Part shown: piece after piece, positions 1 through 8,471 of the stretch | Numbering within the stretch: the stretch's first letter is position 1 | Layout: the number at the start of each line of letters is the position of its first letter | From: Opitutia bacterium Tous-C4FEB | GTDB taxonomy: Bacteria; Verrucomicrobiota; Verrucomicrobiia; Opitutales; Opitutaceae | DNA length: 64,000 nucleotides | Reading direction: 5' to 3' | Assembly: GCA_002304445.1 (NCBI GenBank) | Contig: NEVA01000001.1 | Coordinates: 124,001-188,000, forward strand | The notes under the pieces: model-generated | The model's input: only the letters and a program-made list of their open reading frames with translations | Told to the model about the DNA's origin: nothing | Database searches by the model: none | Position numbers and translations under genes: made by a program

Positions 1-1727
1 GCTTCGCCGAACTTCTCTTTGCGGGCCTCAAGCAAGAAGGCTCCGCCGAGCGTGCCGGTAGGCAATTCGAAGAGATCGCCGGAAACTTGGCCGTGCCAGA
101 GATCGAGGGTCGAATACCCGCCCTTTTGCGTAGTCACGCGGAAGCTATCGAGCGTCGACGTTGGGTTGCGATAGTTGGCCCCGCCGAAGATGTTGAGGGC
201 GTCGGGGGTGCTCCGAGCCAAGGACGCGCGAAGGCGACTCTCGGAAATCGCATTGGAGGTCACGTCGACCACCTTGTCATTGTCATAGGAGTAGTAGGTG
301 TCCCAATTCCAGCGACTGCTGATCGTGCCCTTGACGCCAGCAACGAGGCGGTAGGAATCGTTGGTGATGTCGGCCTTACGCGGCCCGATATCGACGGGGC
401 GGAAGTTGAAGTTCAGGTCCACGCCAAAAGGATTCCAGTAATTGGTCTTGGGCAGCAGGAGATTGTTGTCACCCGCAGTCGAGATTGGCGAGGGCGCCAG
501 CTCGATGTGTGATTTATTCTGCTGGAACGCCGTCTCGAGGTAGAGGCTGGTGTTCGTGGTCAGATCGTAGCGGAAGGTGGTGTTGATACCCGTGCGCAAG
601 GTCTCCGGGGTGAGCCAAACAAACTCCTGGAAATTGTAGAGATTGGACGGATTGCCACCGGGCGAAAGCCGCTGAGCTTCATAGGTCGCAGCTGCAGCGG
701 CATTAAACGCGCCACCGGTGCCAATCCTCGAAGGGCTGGTAAAGCTCGGTGTCGCCGAAGCCAAGGTGCCGGCGACGGCCCCACCGGTGCCGGGCAGACG
801 GGTGATCGGAGTCCCCAGAGCCAAACCGGGAATGTTAACTCCATTAACGCCGTTGACTTGGCCAGCGGCGAATCCCGACAGGCTCACCCGAGCTTGAGGA
901 CCGGTGCCAGACCGCAGGTCGAAATAGCCAGCCTGTGAATCAGCGACGTAGTCGCCTCCCAACGCAGCAAATCGAGTGGTCAGATCTGCCGTCTTTGCAA
1001 AAGAGGTGTCAGAGGCCTTGAGCGCTCCGCGCTCGAATACCGAGATGCCTACCGTGGCGCTGGCCTTGCCGCTAGAAGCACCGCCGAAGAAAGAGAAAGA
1101 CTTCTCGCTAACGTCCGTATTAAACGAATTGCCGTAGCTGAGACCAACCTCGGCACCGGTGTAATCCTTACGAAGGATGATGTTAACGACGCCTGAAGTG
1201 GCATCAGCGCCGTAGATGGCAGAGGCACCGTCCTTAAGGACTTCAATGCGCTCAACCATGGCGATCGGGAAACGGTTAAGATCAACAAAGACCGTGCCGC
1301 CCGAGTTGTTGCCGGTCGGGGCGACCCGACGGCCGTTGACGATAATTAAGGTGTTATTCGCACCCAGACCGCGAAGGTCGAGAGCGGTGGAGCCACGAAC
1401 GGCTGCAACTGTGCCTCCCTCGTTGATCCCGATTTGACCAGCCTCGGGCAGATCGCGAAGCAAATCGGTCAAGTTGGTGCGACCAGTGGCGTCGATTTCC
1501 TGACGCGAGATCATTTTGATCGGCGACGGGCCCTCTAGGTCGACACGCTTAATATTCGACCCCGTAACCTCGAATTTCTCGAGTTTTTGGGGACCTGAGT
1601 TAGCGGCGGTGGTAGTCTCCACGACCGGCTTCACCGTCGTTTGCGCGACCAAAAGGCCGGCACCGAGAAGAGAAGCAGTCGTGAGACGCAAGGCCGCAGA
1701 AGCGGCAGCGGACATCGATTTGTTCAT
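1..1727 (-). CDS. TonB-dependent receptor (C-terminus runs off the left edge)
   Basis: Open reverse frame with no stop in the window, absent from the ORF track for that reason. Starts ATG at 1727 (MNKSMSAAASAALRLTTASLLGAGLLVAQTT..). Contains plug-like text EKFEVTGSNIKRVDLEGPSPIKMISRQEIDATGRTNLTDLLRDLPEAG, ALDLRGLGANNTLIIVNGRRV and VERIEVLKDGASAIYGADATSGVVNIILRK. Confidence 0.93.
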   Translation of the reverse strand, partial: MNKSMSAAASAALRLTTASLLGAGLLVAQTTVKPVVETTTAANSGPQKLEKFEVTGSNIKRVDLEGPSPIKMISRQEIDATGRTNLTDLLRDLPEAGQIGINEGGTVAAVRGSTALDLRGLGANNTLIIVNGRRVAPTGNNSGGTVFVDLNRFPIAMVERIEVLKDGASAIYGADATSGVVNIILRKDYTGAEVGLSYGNSFNTDVSEKSFSFFGGASSGKASATVGISVFERGALKASDTSFAKTADLTTRFAALGGDYVADSQAGYFDLRSGTGPQARVSLSGFAAGQVNGVNGVNIPGLALGTPITRLPGTGGAVAGTLASATPSFTSPSRIGTGGAFNAAAAATYEAQRLSPGGNPSNLYNFQEFVWLTPETLRTGINTTFRYDLTTNTSLYLETAFQQNKSHIELAPSPISTAGDNNLLLPKTNYWNPFGVDLNFNFRPVDIGPRKADITNDSYRLVAGVKGTISSRWNWDTYYSYDNDKVVDVTSNAISESRLRASLARSTPDALNIFGGANYRNPTSTLDSFRVTTQKGGYSTLDLWHGQVSGDLFELPTGTLGGAFLLEARKEKFGE

Positions 1728-1873
1728 AGCAGTTGTGTTTGGGTTGTAGCGGTTCCGGAACAGCGGTTGTGACACCATTCCGTTTAGATAACTCTCCAGA
1801 CGTAGGCCCCGCGTCGCATTTTGGCAACGCGAATTTTCAAGAACGTAACCTTCATAACATCTGGCTACCGGGG

Positions 1874-1902
1874 TTGACTCGTCGGGCAAATCCGCCTGAT
1901 TT
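1874..1902 (+). promoter_or_regulatory. possible sigma70-like promoter upstream of the S9 peptidase
   Basis: TTGACT (1874-1879), 17-nt spacer, TGATTT (1897-1902), 17 nt before the ATG at 1920. The -10 match is weak. Confidence 0.2.
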
Positions 1903-1919
1903 CGCGAAAGTATCCGTTC

Positions 1920-4001
1920 ATGAGACCCCCTCGCTTCTTCCTGTTGTTGCTCCTTTCAATCACCGGCCTTCAGGCCGCGCCGGCTCCGCTCATCCCGCTG
2001 GATACTCTCTTCGCCGAGGCCGACATGGCCTCCGTCGCCATCTCCCCCACCGGCCGTTACCTCACCTGGCTCGCGCCAAAAAATCAGCGCATCAACCTCG
2101 CTATCATGGACCGCGAGACCAAGCAGGTCCGTTGGCTCACCAATATGAAAGAGGAGAGCATCACCGCCTACCAATGGGTGAAGAAAGACCGCATCCTTTT
2201 CGCCCAACAATGGGGTGGCCGCGAACAATTCGGCATGTTTGCGTGCGATCCCGACGGCGGGAATCTCGTTGTCATTAACAAACTCGAGCGGGTCGAAGCC
2301 AACGCCGAGGGCGCCGGCCAAGCCGACGCCCCCAGCAGCGAGCGCGACCTGCCCAAGAACCTCATCAGCACGCTGCCAAAAGATCCGGATCACATCCTAA
2401 TGAGCCGCATCCGGGGCAGCTCGTTCCTCGGGGACGTCGTGAAGGTCAACATCCGTAACGGCAAAGAAACCATCGAAGAGCGCAACTACATCAATGCCCG
2501 AGCTTGGATCGCTGACCGGAACGGCGTCGTCCGCGTCGCCATCTGCACCGATTTTGAAGAACCCATCCGCGTCAAATACCGCTCTACCGCCAAGAGCGAG
2601 TGGCGCACCATCGGCGAATTCTCCAAGGAAACGTCTCTCTTCTTGGAGGAAGCCGCTCCGATTGAACCCCACTGGCGCCCCAGCGTTTTCGCGAAGGACA
2701 ACCGCACCCTTTATGTAAAAACCTTTATGGAGCACGACAAGTCCGCGCTCCGCACCCTCGACCCCGAGACCGGAGAATGGGGCCCAGTTATCTTTACCCA
2801 CCCGCGCGTCGAACTCGGCAACCGCCTCGCCAATTACCGCCGCGGAGGCCTCTCCTCTCGAGCCGCCCTCGACGGCCTCATCTTTGACTCCGACGGCGAA
2901 CTCGGTGGCATCGCTTACGAAGACGAATATCCCGAAGTCAAATGGCTCAATCCCAAGCTCGCCAAACTCTCCGCCGAGCTCAACGGGGCCCTCGCAGGTA
3001 CCAACAACTCGATCGACAGCGCCACCGCCGACGGCAACCTCATGGTCGTCCGCGCTTTCAGCGACCGCGACCCCGGCACCTACTACCTCTACGACGCCGT
3101 CAAACAGGAACTCTCAGAAATCGGCCGCGCTCGCAAGGCCATCGACCCGAAGCAGATGAGCGAGATGCGCCCCATCCGCTTCAAAGCCCGCGATGGCTGG
3201 GAAATCCCCGGCTACCTCACCTTCCCTGCCGGCCGTGAGCATAAAAATATGCCCATGCTGGTGGTTCCGCATGGAGGCCCCTACGGCCCCCGCGACTCGT
3301 GGGGCTACAGTGCCGATGTCCAATTCTTCGCCAACCGCGGCTACGCCGTGCTTCAAATCAACTACCGCGGTAGCGGCGGTTACGGTCTTAAGTTCCAACT
3401 TGGCGGCTACAAAGGCTACGGCCGCCAGATGCAAGACGACCTAACCGACGGCGTGCAGTGGTGCATCGAGCAAGGCCTCGCTAATCCGAGTCGTGTTGGC
3501 ATTTACGGCGCTAGCTATGGCGGTTACGCCGTCCTCGCCGGCCTTACCCTCACCCCCGAACTCTATTGCTGCGGCATCAACTACGTCGGCGTCTCCGACA
3601 TCGAGGGCCGCCAAGGCTCCCGCACCTACGCCGGACCGCGCGTGTTTAGGGAGGGGAACGCCATCCGCAACTTAGATCCGGTCAAGGACGTCGCCATCAT
3701 CCGCGCCACCAATCCCGTCGAGCATGTCCCCAACATCCGGGTTCCGCTCTTCTCCGCCTACGGAAAAAACGATCCCCGCGTCCGTTTTGATCAATGGCTG
3801 ACTCTTGAAACCCGCCTCAAACAATACGGCAAAGAATACGAGATTATGGTCGGCGAAAACGAGGGCCATGGGTTCCGTAAACTCGAAAACCGCCTAGAAT
3901 TTTATCGTCGGGTCGAGGACTTCTTGGCCCGCAACATGAACACGCCGGAGGGCCGCGTGAAAGTCGGCACCCCTACCGTCAAGCCGACGAAGAGCGATTG
4001 A
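1920..4001 (+). CDS. S9 family prolyl oligopeptidase-like peptidase
   Basis: Signal peptide, beta-propeller-like N-terminus, catalytic domain with PMLVVPHGGPYGPRDSWGY..FFANRGYAVLQINYRGSGGYG, nucleophile elbow GIYGASYGGYAVLAGL and C-terminal GENEGHGF. Confidence 0.93.
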   Translation: MRPPRFFLLLLLSITGLQAAPAPLIPLDTLFAEADMASVAISPTGRYLTWLAPKNQRINLAIMDRETKQVRWLTNMKEESITAYQWVKKDRILFAQQWGGREQFGMFACDPDGGNLVVINKLERVEANAEGAGQADAPSSERDLPKNLISTLPKDPDHILMSRIRGSSFLGDVVKVNIRNGKETIEERNYINARAWIADRNGVVRVAICTDFEEPIRVKYRSTAKSEWRTIGEFSKETSLFLEEAAPIEPHWRPSVFAKDNRTLYVKTFMEHDKSALRTLDPETGEWGPVIFTHPRVELGNRLANYRRGGLSSRAALDGLIFDSDGELGGIAYEDEYPEVKWLNPKLAKLSAELNGALAGTNNSIDSATADGNLMVVRAFSDRDPGTYYLYDAVKQELSEIGRARKAIDPKQMSEMRPIRFKARDGWEIPGYLTFPAGREHKNMPMLVVPHGGPYGPRDSWGYSADVQFFANRGYAVLQINYRGSGGYGLKFQLGGYKGYGRQMQDDLTDGVQWCIEQGLANPSRVGIYGASYGGYAVLAGLTLTPELYCCGINYVGVSDIEGRQGSRTYAGPRVFREGNAIRNLDPVKDVAIIRATNPVEHVPNIRVPLFSAYGKNDPRVRFDQWLTLETRLKQYGKEYEIMVGENEGHGFRKLENRLEFYRRVEDFLARNMNTPEGRVKVGTPTVKPTKSD

Positions 4002-4035
4002 TCAGCGTAGGCTCCGCCCCGCGCGCCAACTCCCC

Positions 4036-5052
4036 ATGCCTGAGCTGGCTGCCGTCGTCGCCCACCTCGCCGCTCCCGATCGCGGGTCCGCCGTCCTCGC
4101 CACCCTCGTCGCCGTTGCCGGCTCCTCTTACCGGCGCCCCGGCGCCCGTCTCCTCGTCACCGCCGCCGGCGAACGTCTTGGCTCCATCAGCGGCGGCTGT
4201 CTCGAAGAAGATGTCCTCGTTCGCGCCCAACGCGTCGCCACCACCGGCCGGCCGGAGCTCGTCACCTACGACACTTCGGCGGAGAACGACCTCGTTTGGG
4301 GCGTCGGTCTAGGTTGCCACGGCGTCGTCCAAGTCCTGCTCGAGCCGATCCCTTCCCCTGCACCCGCGTGGGTCGCGACCGTCACCGCCAATCTCGCCGC
4401 CCGCCGGCCCACCGAACTCGCCGTCGTCTGGCAACACCCCACGTCCGAGCCACCATTCGCCCTCGGCACTTACCTCGCCGCCGCGCTCCCAGCGGGCTTT
4501 GCCCCGGTCAACGCCGAGATTTTCCGCGAGTCGCTCCGCCCCCCGCCTTCGCTCCTCATCTTCGGTGCCGGCGACGACGCCCAACCCCTCGCCGCGCTCG
4601 CCGGCCAACTGGGTTGGTCCGTCACCGTCGCCGACCCCCGCGCCGCCTTCGCGACCGCCGCCCGCTTCCCCACCGCCGATCATCTCGTCGTCGCGCCCGC
4701 CGCCGCTCTCGTCGCCCGCCTCGCGCCCGAGCCGGCCGCGCTCGCCGTGGTCATGACGCATCACTACGTGCACGACGTGCCCCTGCTCCGTGATCTGCTG
4801 CCGCTCAATCTTACCTACCTCGGGCTCCTCGGCCCTAAGAAACGCGCCGATCGCATCCTCGCCGACCTCGCCCGCGACGGCCTCACTCTAAACTCCGACC
4901 AACTCGCCCGGCTCCACGCCCCCGTCGGTCTCGACCTCGGCGCCGAGCGCCCCGCCGAAGTCGCCCTCGCGATCCTCGCCGAGATGCAGGCCGCTCTCAC
5001 CCGCCGCGACGCCCGCCCCCTCCGCGAACGCACCCGCCCCATCCATGACTGA
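4036..5052 (+). CDS. xdhC: XdhC/CoxI family protein
   Basis: N-terminal VLATLVAVAGSSYRRPGARLLVTAAGERLGSISGGCLEEDV and C-terminal Rossmann-like LLIFGAGDDAQPLAALAGQLGWSVTVADPR; followed by a MobA-like gene. Confidence 0.85.
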   Translation: MPELAAVVAHLAAPDRGSAVLATLVAVAGSSYRRPGARLLVTAAGERLGSISGGCLEEDVLVRAQRVATTGRPELVTYDTSAENDLVWGVGLGCHGVVQVLLEPIPSPAPAWVATVTANLAARRPTELAVVWQHPTSEPPFALGTYLAAALPAGFAPVNAEIFRESLRPPPSLLIFGAGDDAQPLAALAGQLGWSVTVADPRAAFATAARFPTADHLVVAPAAALVARLAPEPAALAVVMTHHYVHDVPLLRDLLPLNLTYLGLLGPKKRADRILADLARDGLTLNSDQLARLHAPVGLDLGAERPAEVALAILAEMQAALTRRDARPLRERTRPIHD

Positions 5053-5659
5053 CGTCGCCCCGCCCGCCCTTCGCTTCGGGGCCATCATCCTCGCAGCCGG
5101 AGCCTCCACGCGCATGGGGTCGCCGAAACAGCTTCTGCTCCTCGATGGGCAACCGCTCGTCGTCCGCGCCGCCACCGCCGCCCTCGACGCCGGTGCTTGG
5201 CCCGTCGTGGTCGTCCTCGGGGCCCACGCCGAAAAGATCCGCCCCGTGCTCTCGCGCTTGCCCGTGCTCGTCGTCGAGAACTCCGCCTGGCCCGAGGGTA
5301 TGGCCGCGTCGATCCGCACCGGTATCACCACGCTTGGCCAATTCTCCCGCACCCTTGATGCCGCCCTGATCGCCCTCTGCGACCAACCCGCGTTCTCCGC
5401 CGCCGTCGTCGCGCAACTGCTCGCCGCCCAAAGCGCCACCGGCCGCAGCATCGTCGCCGCCCGCTACGCTTCGCGCCAAGGAGCACCCGCTCTCTTGCTT
5501 CGCTCCCATTTTCCCGCCCTCGCCGCGCTCACGGGCGAAGCCGGCGCGCGCGAGCTCCTCAACGGCGACCCCGCCCAAGTCACCGCCGTCGAGCTGCCCG
5601 CGCTGGCCCACGACCTCGACACGCCCGCCGACTACGACGCCGTTAAGTCCGCGCCGTAG
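5045..5659 (+). CDS. MobA-like NTP transferase (molybdenum cofactor cytidylyl/guanylyltransferase type)
   Basis: GAIILAAGASTRMGSPKQLLLLDGQPLVVRA motif; 8-bp overlap with xdhC. Confidence 0.88.
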   Translation: MTDVAPPALRFGAIILAAGASTRMGSPKQLLLLDGQPLVVRAATAALDAGAWPVVVVLGAHAEKIRPVLSRLPVLVVENSAWPEGMAASIRTGITTLGQFSRTLDAALIALCDQPAFSAAVVAQLLAAQSATGRSIVAARYASRQGAPALLLRSHFPALAALTGEAGARELLNGDPAQVTAVELPALAHDLDTPADYDAVKSAP

Positions 5660-5738
5660 GAGCCCGCTCGCGGTGGGTTTTCACCAAATAGCCGCAGGTC
5701 CCCGCCATTGGGCCCATCGCTCGCCCGCGAGCTCCTAC
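5656..5738. repeat. inverted REP-like doublet between convergent genes
   Basis: Left arm GTAGGAGCCCGCTCGCGGTGGG starts at 5656. The right arm read on the minus strand from 5738 is GTAGGAGCTCGCGGGCGAGCG. Both TAGs are the stop codons of the flanking genes. Confidence 0.6.
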
Positions 5739-6958
5739 AATCTCGCCTTGAGCTCCCGCGCCCGCGCCAGCGCCGTCTCCACGTCCGCCGCGCGCACCGT
5801 AAAATGCCCCATTTTGCGCGCCCGCCGCGGCTCGCTCTTGCCGTAGAGATGCAACTTCGCCCGCGGCTCCGCGAGCACTGCCGACCAGTTCGGAAAACGT
5901 GGTCGTTCACCCGCGCCCTTCGTATCGCCACGCGCCGCCTCGTTCGCTCCAGCCCCCTCGCCCACCGCCCCGGCGCCGGCTTGATCCACTTCGTCCGCCG
6001 CCGGCGCATACCACGCGTCGCCCAAAATATTTACCATCACCGTCGGCTCGCGCACGGCTACGCCGCCCAACGGCAGCCCGCACACCGCACGCACGTGCTG
6101 CTCAAACTGGCTCGTCTCGCACCCGTCGAGCGACCAGTGCCCGCTATTGTGCGGCCGCGGCGCCAGCTCGTTCACCACCAGTTCGCCCGCCGTCGTCAAA
6201 AACAGCTCCACTGCGAGCAGCCCGACGACCCCGAATTTCTCCGCGATCTGCTCCGCCACGGTCGCCGCGCGCACCGCCACCTCCGCCGTGACCCGCGCCG
6301 GCACGATCGAGAAATCCAAGATGTGCTGCGTGTGGATGTTCTCCGCCACCGGGAACGCCCGCGTCTCCCCCGCCGAGCTCCGCGCCACGATCACCGAAAG
6401 CTCGCACGTAAACTCGCACCACGCCTCCACCACGCAGCGCCGCCCGCGAAAAATCGCCACCGCCTGCTCGAGATCCGCCGCCGTCGTGAGCTTCATCTGG
6501 CCTTTTCCATCGTAGCCAAAATCCGCCGTCTTCACCACGCACGGCAATCCCACTTGTCCGACCGCCGCCGCGATATCCCCGTCGAGCGCCTCCGCGTAGG
6601 CCACATGGGGAAACCCGTTCGCGCGCAACCACGCCTTCTCACGCTGCCGGTTCTGCGTCGTGTGCAACACGTCCGCCCGCGGATGCAGCGGCACCACCGC
6701 CGCGATCCCCGCCAGCGCCGCCGCCGGGATGTTTTCAAATTCATACGTGACGACATCGACCCCGCGCGCGAATTCCAACAACGCGCCGGCATCCTCGTAG
6801 CTCGCGTTTACCTCGCGGTTCGCCACCGCGCCCGCCGGACAACCGGCCTGCGGCTCATACACGTGCACACGATACCCGAGCGACTGCGCAGCCTGCGCGA
6901 ACATGCGCCCGAGCTGCCCGCCGCCCAACACGCCGATCGTTTTTCCCGGAAGAATCAT
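5735..6958 (-). CDS. purK: 5-(carboxyamino)imidazole ribonucleotide synthase
   Basis: ATG at 6958: MILPGKTIGVLGGGQLGRMFAQAAQSLGYRVHVYEP; ATP-grasp segments VVKTADFGYDGKGQ and NELAPRPHNSGHWSLDGCETSQFEQH. Adjacent to purE. Confidence 0.95.
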   Translation of the reverse strand: MILPGKTIGVLGGGQLGRMFAQAAQSLGYRVHVYEPQAGCPAGAVANREVNASYEDAGALLEFARGVDVVTYEFENIPAAALAGIAAVVPLHPRADVLHTTQNRQREKAWLRANGFPHVAYAEALDGDIAAAVGQVGLPCVVKTADFGYDGKGQMKLTTAADLEQAVAIFRGRRCVVEAWCEFTCELSVIVARSSAGETRAFPVAENIHTQHILDFSIVPARVTAEVAVRAATVAEQIAEKFGVVGLLAVELFLTTAGELVVNELAPRPHNSGHWSLDGCETSQFEQHVRAVCGLPLGGVAVREPTVMVNILGDAWYAPAADEVDQAGAGAVGEGAGANEAARGDTKGAGERPRFPNWSAVLAEPRAKLHLYGKSEPRRARKMGHFTVRAADVETALARARELKARL

Positions 6959-6973
6959 GGTCAAAAATTGCGA

Positions 6974-7066
6974 GTTGAGCGTTGAGCGTTGAGAGCGGCA
7001 AGCCCGCGCTCCGGCCCCACCTTTCGCCTCCCCGTTTATTCCGTTCCCTCAACTCTCACCTCTCAC
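6974..7066. repeat. short heptanucleotide tandem repeats in the purE-purK spacer
   Basis: GTTGAGC GTTGAGC GTTGAGA at 6974-6994 and CTCTCAC CTCTCAC at 7053-7066. Confidence 0.6.
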
Positions 7067-7079
7067 CTCGCGTTTGCCC

Positions 7080-7565
7080 TCACGGCAGCCGCGCCTTCAA
7101 CACCTTCGCCGTCTGCGCCGTCCGAAATTTCTTCCACGCCGCGCGCGTGCCCGCATCGCTCTGCGCCAACAACGACGCCGCAAACAGCGCCGCATTGATC
7201 GCCCCCGCCTTCCCGATGGCAAACGTCGCCACCGGCACGCCTCCCGGCATCTGCACGATCGAGAGCAGAGAATCCATCCCCTTTAACGCGTGCGATTCCA
7301 CCGGCACCCCGAGCACCGGGAGCGTCGTCAGCGACGCCGTCATGCCCGGCAAATGCGCCGCGCCGCCCGCGCCCGCGATGATCACCTTGAGCCCGCGTTT
7401 CTCCGCGCCCTCCGCATAGCTCACCATCAACTTCGGCGTGCGATGCGCCGAGACGACGCGCTTCTCATACGGCACACCGAGCGCATCGAGCTGCGCCGCC
7501 GCGTGCTGCATCGTATCCCAATCCGACGTGCTGCCCATGATGATTCCAACGAGAGGTTTTGCCAT
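7080..7565 (-). CDS. purE: 5-(carboxyamino)imidazole ribonucleotide mutase
   Basis: Start chosen at ATG 7565 ([55 protein letters not shown]); the longer ORF to 7730 has a non-conserved, low-complexity extension. Confidence 0.96.
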   Translation of the reverse strand: MAKPLVGIIMGSTSDWDTMQHAAAQLDALGVPYEKRVVSAHRTPKLMVSYAEGAEKRGLKVIIAGAGGAAHLPGMTASLTTLPVLGVPVESHALKGMDSLLSIVQMPGGVPVATFAIGKAGAINAALFAASLLAQSDAGTRAAWKKFRTAQTAKVLKARLP

Positions 7566-7662
7566 CCGCCGAGGCAAATTCCCCGCCCCGCGCGACGCAA
7601 GGCCGCAACGCGCCCCGCCCCGCCCCGCCGCTTTTCCGACTTGTAGGGGCCGACCTCGCGTC

Positions 7663-7682
7663 CGCCCGCGCCGGCGCGGGCG
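7663..7682. repeat. 20-bp perfect GC palindrome upstream of purE
   Basis: CGCCCGCGCCGGCGCGGGCG equals its own reverse complement; preceded by TTGTAGGGGCCGACCTCGCGTCCGC. Confidence 0.6.
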
Positions 7683-7793
7683 CGCCCCCCCGACCACCTT
7701 GCTCAACCAGCATGTCTCCCGCCCCGCCACCTCCGCTAGCGCGCTAGCCCAAGCCCCTCCGCCAAGCCCCTTGCGCGGGAGCGGGACGCCGGC

Positions 7794-8471
7794 CTAACGA
7801 CTCAACCCCCGGCTCGGCGTAAACAAGCCCAACATATGCCCTTGGTTAACCGCGGCCGGAGCGTTGCGCACCCCGAGCCGTTCATAAATGTGGGCAACGT
7901 GCTCATCGACCGTCGCGTAACTGATCTTCAAACGGTCCGCGATTTCCTTCTTCAGCAATCCTTCGCCCAGCAGCCCGAGGATCTCCCTCTGCCGCTCGGT
8001 CAACAGGCCTTCGGCCGCGCTTTTGGGCAGCCGGGTTTTCAGCGTGTTCAGGATGAAGCGCGCCACCCCGGCGTCCAGCGAGGCGCCGCCCTTCATGACG
8101 GAGCGGATGCCGTCGGTAATCGTGCTGACGGTGGACGACTTCAACAGGTAACCGGAGGCACCCAGGGAAATCGCCCGCAACACATCGGCTTCGCGGTCGG
8201 ACTGAGTCAGAATCAAGACTTTCACCTCAGGTGCGGCGGCCAGAAACTGGGGCAGCGCCTCGAGTCCGCCCATGCCCGGCAGTTGCAGGTCCAGCAGCAC
8301 GAAATCGGGCAAATCCCCGCCCGACCGATCCTTCAAACTGCGTAACGCGATCTCGGCGGTGCCGAATTCGCTGGCGAGCTGGATGTCCGGCTCCTGTTTC
8401 AGCGCGAGGGCAATCACCTCGCGATAGCGGGGATTGTCCTCCACCAGCATGACCCGGATTTTATTTTTCAT
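7794..8471 (-). CDS. NarL/FixJ-type response regulator (REC + LuxR HTH)
   Basis: REC: VMLVEDNPRYREVI..FVLLDLQLPGMGG..VLILTQSD..GYLLKSS. HTH: LLTERQREILGLLGEGLLKKEIADRLKISYATVDEHVAHIYERLGV. Confidence 0.93.
   Translation of the reverse strand: MKNKIRVMLVEDNPRYREVIALALKQEPDIQLASEFGTAEIALRSLKDRSGGDLPDFVLLDLQLPGMGGLEALPQFLAAAPEVKVLILTQSDREADVLRAISLGASGYLLKSSTVSTITDGIRSVMKGGASLDAGVARFILNTLKTRLPKSAAEGLLTERQREILGLLGEGLLKKEIADRLKISYATVDEHVAHIYERLGVRNAPAAVNQGHMLGLFTPSRGLSR

Noticed and set aside
5708-6985. 425-aa plus-strand ORF opposite purK
   Set aside because: Arg/His-rich antisense frame; the minus strand encodes unmistakable PurK motifs.
7566-7730. Upstream extension of PurE
   Set aside because: Low-complexity Gly/Arg sequence overlapping the palindrome; ATG 7565 gives the canonical PurE N-terminus.
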